A DNA stretch of 64,000 bases from Trichobilharzia regenti (GCA_944472135.2 OX235265.1:372001-436000), one strand, 5' to 3'. Positions 24,901-39,900 are shown, numbered from the stretch's first letter. Made by a program: numbers and translations. Notes: generated by a model from the sequence alone, not told the origin.

Positions 24901-27900
24901 AAAGTAAGTTGAAAATGTAATTGTATTTTCTTTTGTTTGATAGAGGTCATAAGGACAGAACAGTACTAAACGTGAGTGAGTTTGTAGGTTTGAATGCCGC
25001 CCTAATTCCTGCTTTATTTAGAATCCTACGTAGGGTTTCAGATGTCCCCTCTTTATATGATATAACAGTAGATGGCTTATATTCTCTCTTATTTATGTTA
25101 TCATTACTAATTCCACAATTATTTTTTTATTTTGTTTTTAGTCTTTACTGATCTTCACAATGAATTTTATAGGATGGTTATTCAACACTAACGCTTCTTC
25201 TATCTGTTTTATTTAGTCATTTAGATCTTTTCTTATGCTACTCAGTGCTATGGCTCGGTTTGTTAGACACTCAACTAAGCCTGCCTTAACAGTTAACGGT
25301 TGAGAGGAATTAAAGTCTAAATATCTATTAGAATGCATTGGTTTTATATAAACACTAGTGTGTAGTTTGCCTTCTTCTATTCGTTTTATTTTAACAATCT
25401 ACCATAGCTAATTCTCCTTGTTCATTTTCCGATTCAAATGTGAATTTTATTCCCTCTACCAGTGAGTTTATATGTGTCAAGAAGCTAGAGGTATGTTCTG
25501 TTTTTAACACTGTGAAAGTGTCATCCACATATCTCTACCATATTATCTTTGGAGTACGATTATTTATTTTTTTATTTTTGATTACAGCTTGATTCCACAC
25601 TGTATTTTTGGTACAAGTATGGAATTTTCAGCATAGATATTGGTAGCCCAAATTTCGCAGGCCGACCATAGATATCAGGTGTGAGTCGGTGTGGGCCCGA
25701 ACCTCGGACCATGTGAATGGTCGGAGAGAGTCCTAACCACTGTGCCACCGACGCACAAAATGTATTGAGAGCACTATTTTCCCAGCTGTCCATAAATATG
25801 CCTGCTACAATAGGGGATATTGGTGATCCCATTGCTTCACCTTCTGTTTGTCTATATATTTTGCCTTGGAACCTGAAGATAGTAGATGTGAGGCATAACT
25901 GAATCCCTAACATAATTTCTTCACTGGGCAGCTTTGTCCTATGATTGAGTTCATGATCCGCAGTTAGTTCTTTTTTAACTGCTTCTAAGGCTATATTGAC
26001 CGGTATATTAGTATAAAGACTAGTTATATCAAAACTAGCCATTGTTTCATCATTCTCTAGTTGAATGTCATTTAGTCTATTTGTCATCTCATATGAATTA
26101 GTCAGTCTGGAGTTTGAACGATTTCTAATGGGGCATAATATTAGAGCTAAGTGTTTTGATAATTCATAAGTAGGGGTATTGCTAAAATCTACTATTGGTC
26201 GTATGGAGTAACCTGGCTTATGTATTTTAATAGTACCATACATTCTGCTAGCATTATTAGTTTTAGGCATCAAATTAAACCATTTATACTCACCCAGTGA
26301 CGGCTTCATTCTAAGTACTGGTTGTGCTGTAGATTTCTTAACCTTACTCATTATTGTATCTACAGGCTTCTCAATTTCCTCATATGGACCCGTTTGAATA
26401 TGTTCAGTGACTTTTTTGAAATAGTCAGATTTATTCAAAACTACGGTGGAGTTTCCTTTGTCAGCTTTTGCGATGACAATATTTTTATCCTGTTTTAGAC
26501 TAATTAAAGCTTCTCTTTCCGATTTTGTTAAGTTTGATTTTGCCTTCTTTTGATTTTTCAGGGTTAATGCACATTGTGCTCGAACCTCTTCTGCTGTTGT
26601 CTTTTCTATTGAACCTAGTGCTACTTCTGTGTTAGGAATGACATCCTCTGGTTGTAATTTACTCACTGTTACATTGAAATTTAGTCCTTTGTCAAGTACT
26701 TTTATCTCACTAGAGCTTAGTTCCCTTGATAAGAGGTTGATCACCCATTTTGTTCTGTCTACAGAGGATGAAACGCTGACGTCAGTTTCATTTACTGTGT
26801 TCTTTTCTTCCATTAGTTTGTTGAATTTTTGATTTGTGTGATTTTTGATTTTTTTAATGTTGGTTCTCTAGCTTTTTTGGATGTTTCAACAACGATTGCA
26901 TAATCTTTGCCACTGACCATACATTTGAGTTTCTGTTTGAGTTTTTCGATTTCATTTCGTACATTATTTAGTTTCCCAGTAATTCGATGTAGTTCTTCTC
27001 TTAGACATAATCTACTGAGATGTTCAGCTGCTGATGATATTTTCCTTGAAGTAATTGGAGTGCGTATGCGTAAATATTTTGGAATTATATGATTTTTTAA
27101 ACATCGACTATTAAAAATTCAATGGTTAGTGAATCTCACTTCAGTTTGAGAAAGTCGTGTGAGTTTATTGATAAGCTTTCTGTCCCAGTAGTTTTTGCTT
27201 TGGATTTTTCTGATATGTGAATGGATTTTTATCTGAAGTGAATCAGTGGTTTCATATAAGTGGTCTTAAAAGGAATCCATCTAAATGTCATATTGTTGAT
27301 TGTAGTTACAGATGCGGACAAGACTTGTGTGGGCGGATTCAGTCCTATGATTCCTGTAATATGGATGGCACTGTGATAGAAAGTAAATTGAATACCTCTT
27401 ATCTCGGAACATCAGTTTCTTTTCACATCTCTGTTGTTCGTCTCATATTCTGTTGATTTCTGAGAAACATTTCCGTGTGATTTTTTATAAAAAGAAGTTG
27501 AGACTTTCTGGAATAACTCAACGTCGCTTCTTGTCTTTTTTTCATATTCCTTTACGTACCCAGTGGAACATAGGGTGGCTTCAAGCTAGAGGATTGACGT
27601 TTTTGCAGCAGTGCTGATTATTTTTACAGGATGGGATTACTAGCCTCATGCCCAACCTTCATTCTTTACGAGGCTTATTACCGGTTTAGCGAGGTAAGAG
27701 AGTGCGTCGGTGGCCGGGATAGAACACCGGACCATATGCGTGGTCGGCGAGCAATCTACCACTGTGCCACCGACGCTTCTTGTCTTATTTATTATTATTA
27801 TTGTATCCTTTAGTTCCTAGAGGAACATAGGGCTTCAGCTGCGCACCTCCATTGGCTTCGGTTTTCTGACAACTTTTTCACCCCACTCCAAGCCTACCCA

Positions 27901-30900
27901 CATGCTTTCATCTCCTCCTCACATGACCTCCTCCAAGTCACTCACGCTTGAAAGACCAGCTCGCCGCTTCCAGTTCGGGTCCCACTCGAGCGATGGCTTG
28001 TCTAGTGATGTCACTTGATGGTTTCCTCAGCGTATGGCTAGCCAATCCATCTCCATTTCTTCCTGCCTATTTGTTTCACAATCGGTTCCTGCTGAGTTGG
28101 TTCGCTCATTGCCAGAGATCTTTGTTGCTGATCTTTTCTGGCCATCTGATCTTGAGTATTGAGCGAAGACAGCTGTTAACGAAGGTCTGTAGTTTGTTTG
28201 ATGTGCTCTTTATGACGCGCTGGCCAAGTCTCTGATCCGTAAAGTATCACTGACTTTACATTGGAGTTGAAAATCCGGATCTTATTTTTCATTCCGAGTG
28301 CTGTTGACCTCCACACAGACTTGAGAGTATGAATGAAGGATTGTCTTGGTTTTCCGATTCTGGCTTTGATATCCTCGTCAGTTCCGTTCACCTGTAGTTG
28401 AAACGATGCTTCCCAGTTAGGTACGTAAAGGAGGTTGTTTCTTTCAGGTTCCTCTCATTTATTCTGATTGTTGTCTGTTGTTGTTGATGATGTTGGCTAG
28501 GAATCTCCATCACCTCTGTTTTATCAATGTTCACTTGAAGTCCTATCTTTGATGCTTCTTCTGCCAACTTGTTGCTTTTCACTTGCATATCTTCTAGTTT
28601 GTGGGAAATCAGACATATATCATCGGCGAAGCCAAGATCCTCCAAGTCTTTTGTGTCAGTCCATTTTATGCCTGTTCCCTCGTTGGTTGCCGTTGTCTGT
28701 CGCATTATCCAATCGATTGCAACCAGGAAGATCATTGGTGATAGTAGACAGCCTTGTCGCACTCCCGTCCTCACTTCGAAGGCTTCCGTAAGTTTCCCGT
28801 TGTGGATTACTTGGCATGCAGCATTGTTGGCCCTTATTCTTCCTCGAAATTTTCAAAAAAGGACTATATTATACTACTTAGAACACTGAAGGCTGCAAGT
28901 AGGTTTATGGGTGTGCCATTGACTTAACTAACTTACATTACTGTCGGTAGGCATTTTAATTCTTGCAAGTAGTTGGTTAAAGTTATCTTGTCTGATACCG
29001 AATATCCTCTCTACTTATTCCCATTTTTTTCCTCGTATCTCTCTTGGGGGTAAAACCAGGAAAAACTTCATACGTATATATTCTCGTAAAACTAAATATA
29101 AAAATCCTGCCAAACCATATTTAGCACGGCATTTGTGTGAACAGTCAGATGTCAGAAAAGAACTTATAAACTTTTTAAATCAGTCATTGAACTGCAAATT
29201 ATAATCAAAGATTATTATTACACGTATTATCTACTTATAATTTAGAATGTTTCCAACAACCTTTAGTTTTTTTAACTTTGTGCACGTATACATTAGGGCG
29301 TCGGTGGTACAGCGGTGAAATGCTCACCGACCACGCATATGGTCCGTGCTTCGATCCCTGGCCACAAACGCACTCCTAAACCTCACACTAAGCCAATAAT
29401 AAGACCGATAAAGGAAGAAGGATGGACAACTTGATGCTAGCAACCCCATCTCGTCATAATAAAAACCACTGCAAAAGAAACTTCAAGCCCCTAGCTTGAA
29501 GCCCTATGTTCCACTGGGAATGTAAAGGAATATAAAATAACGTACATATACATAAAAAAGGAGCTGAATTGTTGCAATACTTATAAAAGCGCTGAATATT
29601 CCATTCTGTATAATTATTATTGTTTGGAATAAAGTGATTAGTATTATTCAATGGATTTTGTCATGAATTAATATTTAATTGAATTTTAAATTTTCCCGCT
29701 GATTGATTGGACCGAAGCACTCGGTCTAAGGTTGACATGTCGGCTACTTATGCATATGCCTCTATGATGTCTGGACATGTAATTAGAATTTAATTGGTGG
29801 ATGTTGACTAACAGTGGAATCCAGGATGCGCTTTTCATCCTATTTGGGACTCGTCATCTATATGGGCACTGCGTTGCATCCTCGGTGGGAACATCATCAC
29901 TCACTGCGGAATGCAGGTACATCCAGTGATGAGTCTCAAATGGGACGAAATGTACATCCTGGATTCCACTGCTAGTCACCATCCACCAATTAAATGAGTT
30001 AATAATAGCGACATGATGACTTCCAACTTCTGTTGACTTGTGGTATTGAGCGACAGTGGATCAGTTTCATTTATAAATATACATATGTCTCTTTAGAGAC
30101 GTTCACCTCAAAGCTAATGTCTTCTTAGCAATTGAGTGATGACATACAGCCGGCTCCTTTCAGCTTTCCATTCACTTAAACGCAGGTTTTCTCCTCGTCA
30201 TAAGCTATACATGTGGTGGGATCATAAATGTATACTGATAAATAGCTATAAAATGGAACAAACTATGTTTTCAATGTTAAGTTTTTTCTCCCAGCGTCCA
30301 GAAGTTGTTGATTTTTTGACAAAATTCAACTTGAAAATAATTATACCCTCACTAGCCCACCAGGACGGAACAGACATTCAGTAGTGCCTGATTCTCAGCG
30401 GCCCTCTAACTGGTGTCACTTTGTATTCTGATTGACAGTTAGTTACTTTTATCAGGTACACATGAAAATTTTTCAATAGGCAATCAAGTTTAAATCTAAA
30501 GAATAAATGAAAATCTCGCAGTTTTAGAGACAAGATTGGGAGGTATTAGATGGTTGGAGGCAGTAGGCAGGAAGCATTCACTGATCTAAGTTTCGTGCTT
30601 CTTGGCACTCGTCAGGAAGGCGTATCTGAAATATTGAAGGAACTCATGTCCCTTCTGAGATTCGAACCCATGTCAGTCAGAAAAGTTACGTTATCCAATA
30701 CAGCCCTACAGGAGGTCAATCGCTAGCCAACCCAAATAGCTCAGTGGTAACGTCGCTGACTGCAGCACTGGGTGACTAAGGTTCAAAGCTCATGAGGGAC
30801 GTGAGTTCCTTCGAGGTTGCAGATACTCCTTATTGACTGGTGAGTGCCAACCACCATGAAACCTAAGTCATTCAAGGCTTCCTGCCGATTGTCTTCAACT

Positions 30901-33900
30901 ATCTAATATCATCAAATCAATGTGCACCGTGGTGGCGAGTCACCTAGAATGGTGGTCACATTGCAAACCTAAACTGATAGAATTCAGTCTGCACCAAAGA
31001 AAAGACTAGACACATCATACTAGTGACTAGTGTCCAATCAAATAATGGGAGGCCTTTGGAGATGAAGGAATATAGAGGTTTAAGCTAGATACACCATACA
31101 TGAACGCAAGTTTCTATCCTGTGATTCCCAAAGTACTTGTTCTGATTAGACCAAATACAAATCAAAACAAACTGAACGTCCAAAACACCGGATAGATTTT
31201 GGGGTCAGAATCGTAGTGCAGTGATGGTTGCTTAGCATGCCAAATGGCACAAACCTTCAAAGTGAAAAGCCGACCTAAACAGTGAAAGTTAGCATCCAGT
31301 GTTAAATGAAGAATGCTGTAGTCTAATACTTTTGGGTAATTATATGTCACTTGAAGGCGTATTTGAATTCAGATTTCTGGAATAAGTCATTCATCTGCCA
31401 TTGTCCAGACTGTAGAAGTTTGGAGTGAGACTGACACTTGGGATCCAGCAACTGAAAGTCTAATGCTTAAGCCAATGAGCGAAGTTTACCGAGGGGAAAT
31501 AAATTATTAGTTAAAAGGAATTACTTCAACAGATGAAAAGATTCTTAATTCAATAAGATTTAAATTTTGTGAAGATTTTCAACTTAAACATCCAAAACAC
31601 CTGAATCATTTTACCGTTGTATTTATGTTTTGTTAAAGAAATGGCTATAAAGGCCATTCAGGAAAAGTATGTACACTATATATACAAAGTCATCTAACCG
31701 TGTTATTACTAAGTGGATTATTCTGCATAGTAATATACAATCACTTGGTGCTTCTTTTTGGGTCAGAAACTCGCACTGCTCGTATGTCACGAAAAGGATT
31801 TCCAACAGATTACTGCAGATGTTTATCAACAGCTTCTCGCTTCTCTGGCTGGCGACATACTGAAGATCAGATGGTCAGCTGGTCAGAAAAAAAAACAGAA
31901 ACAAGAAACTCTAGCTGGGAACAGACTAACAAGTAAGAACTGATTTCTCAACCAATACGTAGGTGAAAATGGAGATGGATTGACAGGGCACACCTTGAGG
32001 CCGTCGAATGACATCGTGTGCAATGCAGGCCATCCCTCGAATGGAATCCCAATGGGAAGCGGCGACAGGTGGGTGGTCGGTGCGAGGGTGACATTGGGGA
32101 GATTCTATGGTGGCGAGGAGGAGGAGGAGGAGACCAGAGATTACAGTCAGTCGTGGGCCCAGCTAAGTAAGATAGCAGAAAGTAGAACAAAAGGTAGATG
32201 TGTTGTTGAAGCCCTATGTTCCACTTGGAACTCAAGAGAACGATAATAATGTTAATCCTGAATGGATTATTCTGTCCAAGAATATACCATCAGTATTTTT
32301 TTCTTCTTCTTCTCGTTCCCCAGTGGAACATAGGACTTCAAGCTAGTGGCTTGAAGTTTCTGTAGCAGTGTTTATTTTACAGGATGGGGTTGCTAGCTTC
32401 ATGCCCAACCTTTCCTCTTTACCAGCATTATTTCTGGCTTAACGAGGTAAAGGAGTGCGTCGATGGCCGGGGATCGAACCCCGGACCATGTGCATGGTCG
32501 GTGAGCGTCCTAACCGCTATGCCACCGATGCACCATCAGTATTAACTATCACGAAACCATTTCATATAAACATAGATATATATCCTGTAAAACAATTAGA
32601 AGCTTCATTGTGTTTCTTCACAAACTGATGCTTTCTGAGAGTAGTCAACGGCAGAAAATCTATAAAATATACAACAGTTCTGTGCTTATTTATTGTTTAT
32701 TTATTTATTTTTGATAACAGCTTGATTCCACACCGTATTTTTGGTACAGGTGTGGAATTTTCAGCATCTGATATTGGTAGCCCAAATTTCGCAGGCCGAC
32801 CATAGATATCAGGTGTGAGTCGGCAGGGGATCGAACCTCGGACCATGTGCTCATGGTCGGCGAGAGTCCTTACCACTGTGCCACCGACGCCTTATAGATG
32901 ATCAGTTACGTTATCACCACTGTTCAGATATTATATAGCAAATTAGCGTAGAAGTCAACCTATTTAGATCATTTCGCTCATGATGAAATTTCTTCAGAAT
33001 TTTTGCAAGAGTAACTTGATAGTTTCCCAGTGATTTATAGGTGGACGTAAACAGTAGTTTATCCTTGACGCATTGTCGAATCATATTTCGGCTGGTAAAT
33101 ACTGAATGCTGCATAAAAACAGCATTTAATACATTTGGATAAACCAGCCAAAAGAAGATTCGATAATGCGTCATGGATAAACTACCAATTATTTCCACCT
33201 CTAGGGACATAATGCACTCGCTCGCATTGTTGTGTGAAAGTGATTACACTGGACGTTGAAAGTGTGTTTGCCGTAAACGTTTAGCTTAACATCACCAGGT
33301 TTGGCTGATGAAATGGGAGCACAGCACAACGAAGTCATCTACATCTGTGATTATCCAGTTATCTAATTTTTCATCAAGTTTAGATTTTGTTTTCTTCACG
33401 GATTGTATTTAATTTTTCCAATTTTATACACAAATTAAAAATTATCCATTGAAATGCTTCATTCCATAAAGGTACTTGAACAAGTGACATTTATTGAAAA
33501 AGATGGAGTTGAACACCACGAAGCTTTAATAACTTTATCAAAGTCGAAATCTCTTGCCCAGGGTGAATCTCAAAAGGCAAATTCACACTACACTGGAATC
33601 TTATGGAATTATGAAGATAAAGAAAGTTTGAAAAAATATCCGCTTACTTCAAAAGAAGTTGTAGTGTCAAAAAAACATGATCCGACAGGGATTAGTAATC
33701 ATCATTCATTACCATCTGTTGCATACTCTTCACCACATTCCTCATTTGTTCCACCGAAACCACCAAATCTTACAGAACATTTAAATAAACAATCCATAAG
33801 AGTTTGGCCACCTATTCGATCCAATCTACCGCCTACAATTAAAAATATCAATCGATGCAACTATCAACCAACACCATTTGTTAATCATACCACACCAGAG

Positions 33901-36900
33901 GCTATAATTACCGATACACCGACAACTGCGATTACTAGTGATAAAAGAATAAAGTTACACCATTTAACAGGTTCTACGTCCACATCAAAAGATGCCAATC
34001 ACGCTGACAACTTGAATTCGATATCCAGTTCTAAAATGAAACGTAAATCAGTAAAACTCTGTGATAGTGATGAATTAGCTTCAAAATCAAGTGGTAGAAA
34101 TACACCTCGGAAACGTTTACACAAAAAGTATGTTATCAAAATATTTAAAACTTCTAAAGAACAAAAATGTGACCTGGATATATTTATGAAAAAGAGAATA
34201 GGTGAGTTTTCTATTTTAGTAATCATTATACATACTGTGTCAGTTCATTTCAACGTTGTTGTATGTCAGGAGCAGTTGAATACAGTCAATTAACAAAGGT
34301 CACTGGGACATTTTTCTCTCCTGTTTCTAGTATATGGGGAAAACAGTTAATCAACGACAGCAGTAATATATATGCTACAAATGATTCAATTTTTAAACAG
34401 TGTGGTTATATTTTAAATTACCTTCCTAATCGTTCAAAATGGTCCCGATGTACTCATTATTCTCCATCTTACCAGTTATGAACCGTTAATTTGTATTCTC
34501 TTCTTCTGTCTCCACCATACTCATGTATAACTGTCGCGATAGCATCATTCCCGTTTGTGTGCTGTCTCTTTCACTAAAGAATAACTAATTTGAAATCTCC
34601 ACTTTTTCAAGTATTGGTTTTGTAGGGATTTCGTTTGACTGTATGGACGATTTCGTCATGAGCTGACATCAGTTAGAGAACCACTGGAAAACCTGGAAGT
34701 ACTGGACGGCTGTTTAGTCCTAGTTTGGGACTCTTCCGCAGTACGCATCCACCGGGGTTTGAACCCAGAAGTTAGAATTCAAAAACAGTTGGATCGGGTC
34801 CCAGTGGCTCAATGGTTTACGAGCTCGAGAAGGTCCTGGGTTGGAACTCCGGTGGATGTATACCATTGAAGAGTCCCAAACTAGGACGAAATAGCTGTCC
34901 AGTACTTCCAGGTTTTCCAGTGGTTCTCTAACTGATGTCAGCTCATGATGAAATCCTCGATACAATCTCCACTTTTGTTCAGATTTACTTATTGATCCAT
35001 CCATTCATGAAATATAGCTAAACTGTGAATACGAAGAAATCGACTTTGAAGAACTACGAATCGGTTCCATTTTATCTTCAATTATTGTAATTTAAGACTC
35101 ACGTATAAAAAATTTATCTTCTGTGATTTTATGGGTGATAATCAGAAAAGGTATGCTGGTAATCAGGGAGAAATGTATGATAGATGAATCCAAAAGTGTA
35201 CTTATTTTCGCAACATACGTAAACTTCCTTAGTGTTATTATTACTCAGTCTTTGAGTTCTGTGGGGAATAGAGGGGCCCAGTAGTACATCTGTGTTCCTT
35301 TAGGTTTTCACTAGTCACTTTCCGCATGGCTCCGAAACCTCACACAAGTTTCACATTATATTCTTCATGTCACTATTGGTTCCATCCGACTGCTTGTCAT
35401 GTGAATTTACTCAACGGTCTCCTCAGCGTATGTACAATCCAGCTCCCTGTCTATCTGCATATTTGTTATGTAACAGATGCTTGATTGGTTTTTTACCAGA
35501 GTCCTTTATTGCTTATTCTTTCCTGCCATTTAGTCATCCATAGCAAACCAAAACACCTGTTGATCAAGGCTTGTAGTTCATTGGAAACGGTTTATATTAT
35601 GCCCATACTGAACTGTACAAGAGCAGTGACTTGATATTAGTAATGAAAATCCGAATCTTTTTCCTTATGCTATGTGCAGTAGACTTGCACACCGATTTTA
35701 GAGTAACGAATCCCTGAGCTGCTTTTCCGATCCTAGCTGGCTTTGCTGTCTGTAAGTTGAAATAATGCTTCTCAGGTAAACGAAGAAGATAACCTCCTCT
35801 AGATTTCTTCCCTTGAAGGCGATTGCTATTGTTGGTTGGGTATCTTCATGACCTCTCTCTCTCTCTTTACTGTGTTCATCTGACATCGTATTTTCACTGC
35901 CTCGACCACCAACTTTTTAACTGTTTTTCTTATTCAACAGTAGTTTGATTAACTCTTTTGTATGAAGATGGAAAATATATTTAACGCATAAAATTATTTT
36001 TGACGCGTATCTTGTTTTCTCAGCTGGTTGCTAGGAGATATATATATGAAAAAATTAAGGGGAATTAAATTAAACAAAGTGACATTTACTCCCCTTGATG
36101 AATTTAAATAAGGTAGAACAACAGCGGTTTGTGCAGAATAATATGGTACCATCATTTATTTCGTTGGCTTCTCATCAGCTCAGCTGCTTACAGCCTAAAT
36201 AAATTATAAGGTTTAAGTACAGACACGCTTTAACATACTTGCATATTTTTACATGATTTCAGTTGACAGAAGCTTCCGCAATTAGTGAACAGTGCTCAGA
36301 AAATTATGCATATATGGTTTTTACACAGGCAGTTCAGGTTTAAACAAAGTAAATATATGCATTCAATGGTAAAGGAGTTACGTAACAAAGACGAGAGATG
36401 CGTAAGATGCTGAGTGACTAATAAATTGGGTAACAATGTGCTGAGTTCAACTCACATCATAGAGACAAGCAAAATTACACTATATCAAAGGGGAGTGAGG
36501 TTAAAGCCAAAGATTATGTAATGAAATGAAAGAGAGAATAAAGATATCCAGTTACCAGGGCGTTGGCAGACTGATAACTGCTTCTTTTTGAGCACATAAA
36601 TCTGGTTTCAAGCGTTTGATAGAAATTGCTTCGGAAAACTTGAGGAGAATCGAGCTCTTTTGTCTACTGACAATTATAAAGGATTTCGCGATTTCCACCT
36701 CATGAGGCGTATCAAGGAGATGTCTGGTAATAGAGCTATTACAAGAGTTTGTTTGAGACGTAGACTTTTCGACACATTTTCTGAAAATCGGAGGCGTACC
36801 CTGCTTTCTGTTCTCTCAATGTAACTGCTCTCACAGGTACTCGTAAATTTGTATACACAGTTGGAGTTAACATGAGAAGGGTATCTGTCGACTTTTGACT

Positions 36901-39900
36901 GCATCGAAGAGCATGTTGTTCGATGGACAGGAACAACCTTAGCTGCGGGATAGGCTCTGGCTAGTGACGTACTTCGTCTTCTGCTGACCATTGCTGCAAC
37001 GTTTTCACCTTTTAAATCTAGTTGAATGAAGACAAGCTTATTTCAAACCTGATTTGTTTGATGTTTCAGCCTTTACATCTTCCATACTTGTAAATGAATC
37101 TTTGAGGATAATCGTCGTTTTTCAACACCTTTTCGAGATTCGTAAATTCTTCCTCTAATTTCTCTGCAGAGCATATTCTCCCTGCTCTATAGAAGAGAGT
37201 CTTGACTAGTGCTCATTTATAGCTATTTGAATAAATAACTATTAAAATGTGAGTATTGTCCATTCCATATCGGCTTTCGGTAAATTGACCTCTGGAGACT
37301 ACCATTTTCTAGGTATTGCATTGCAATGTATAGAAAATGGAACTTTCCATTATTTTCATGTTCCATAGTAAATTCAATACTTGTATGTGCGTCGTTGAAT
37401 AATCTGAGTAGGTAGGAAGCATGACTTTCATTGTTGCACACCACAAATATGTCATCGACATTCTGACATTAGGAAGTTGTTTCGTCAATTGCATGCTTCA
37501 ACTTTGTTTTCTCAAGGATTGACATGAAGATATCTGCTAAAACAGGGTTAAGTAGACTGCCCATAGCTACACCATATATCTGTTGGTATTATTATGCACA
37601 AACCACTGTTATTCTTGCTTTATTTATTTGAAGATCCTGGATGAAGAGAAAATATCATTCAATAAACTCTGCCGAAAACTTTTTACAATATATAAACTCT
37701 GCACACCATGAAACTATTATTATTATTATATATTCCAATGGTATTGTAATCCGTTAGTTTACAGTTATTTTGTGTTAGAAATCATAGTTAGACAGTGGAA
37801 AATGTTCTCACCTGAGACTTCGATTTGACAATATAAAGAACTCGTAAACTGAATAATCAATTATCTTTAACTATAAGTTTATTTAATGTGCACCTTAATT
37901 TATGATGATAAAACGGGTGACAGTGTATGTATTTCCATTTATCATTTATAATTTCTGTAGCAAAACAATTAGAAAAGCATAAATCTTCTAAACAAATAAA
38001 AAGTTGCTCATTAACCTCTAATTCATCAATTCAAAAACTGTCAAACACTATGAAGGCATATGGGAGTACAAAGCTGAGAAATGGACACCGATTTATATGT
38101 AAGTTAACAATGTTATTTTCCTTCCATTTCAAAATTAAACTTGAAAAATATCAGTACAGTTTGGAATTTTTATTTCACTTTAGCATAAAGTTTTCTACCT
38201 AACTGATCCTAGTCGACTTGTGCATCAGTTTATATCTTATCTCAGTGTAAACACGACAAAGTTAGCCAAAAAGAATTAGCCGAAATAAACTCTGGGAACT
38301 GAACCAATCAAGAAGCTATTGGTCAATAGGTATACCGAAGAAAATGGACGTGGATCAGACACACGCTAAGGAGACCATTGAGTGACATTGTGCAACAGAT
38401 CATGGCTTGAGTGGAACCCGAGTGAGAAACGACGAGTTGGAAGTTCGAGAATGACAGAGAGGAAACCCTGTGAGGAGGAGATTAGAGCCTATAAGCAGTC
38501 ACAGGGCCAGCTAAACAGGAATTCAGAGAACAAGATAAAGTGGAGGTATTCTGTTTAAGCCATATGTTCCAATCGGAACTGAAGTTGATATAAACGTTTC
38601 ACTCGAAAACATGTGAAAGAATTCACAGTGCACTTTGATGGCAAGCCGGCTAGTGGCATGGTGGCCACATTCCGAACTTGACTGATAGAATTCAGTCTGC
38701 ACTAAAGATAGGAATAGACACATTACTCTAGTTACCGACTAGTGTTCAATCAAAAATATCCGATACAGTTCTACAGGAGGTCATTCGCAAGCCTGAATAG
38801 CTCAGTGGTGGTAACGTCTCTGACTGTAGTAGTCACTAGGTGACGCGAGTTCGAGTTTCAGAAGGGACATGAGATCCTTCTAGTTTGCGGATACGCCTTG
38901 CTGACGAGTGCCAAGAAGCATGAAACCTAGATCAGTCAGGGCTCTCTATCGGTGGCAAAAACTTTAGCATAGCGCATAAATGGAAAACAAAAGTAGAATA
39001 ACGGTTAAGACAAAAAGATATCAGTGAAGGTTGGTGAAAATGTATATAATTTTATCTGCATAGCTAAGATTAACAATTAGAACCTTCACAGAGTTTTATA
39101 ATTTCCTAGTCTGAAAATCATTGGCTAAAACTCTCTTTGGATGGTCATTTAAGCTGTTAGGTTAAGAGAATAACTAAAATCTATATTCTTACAGTGTGTA
39201 TTTAGTGAATTTTAGGTGTTGAACAATTTTGTTAATAAAATTTATATATAAAATATATATATATATAAACACGCCGGTGGCACAGCGGTGCAATGCTCGT
39301 CAACCACGAATGTGGTTCAGGGTTCCCCGGCCTATGACGAACTCCTTTACCTCGCTGGTGAAGAAGGAAGGTTGGCATGAGGCTAGCAACTCCATCCCGT
39401 AAAAGAAACACTCCTACTACCAAAACTTCAAAACTCCAGCTTGAAGCCCTATATTCCACTTAGAAAGTAAAGGAATAAAATAAAAAAATAAATAATAATG
39501 AATATATATATATATATATCTTCCTTTGGATAACTATTTGAAGTTAGCGCTGAAAATGTTGCTCAGAAGGAGAATAAACGTTTGTCAATAAAACCATCCA
39601 GGTCAGAAAACACGATAACACCAAAAATATCTACATGAACTACAAATCTCCCACATATCATGGTAAGCAGGATTGTCATAACTTCACGGAGGTGGTCCAA
39701 CTTCATCCGGTAACGTGCTCAATACAGCCACTAAGCTAAGTGAAGTGACATTTCAATGAAATTAGATTTGATGTTTGATCCTAGAAGTAACTCACTATAC
39801 AATGACCAACTCGTACAAATTGTCCGATCCCAGAGGGGATCAAAGAAAGGAGACTTAAGTGAATGTAAAAAGTGGCGTGGAATTATGCTCCTATCCATTC

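Noticed and set aside
28549..28889. Plus-strand frames of 80 and 106 codons
   Set aside because: Antisense to the RTE reverse-transcriptase fragment at 27786-28852.
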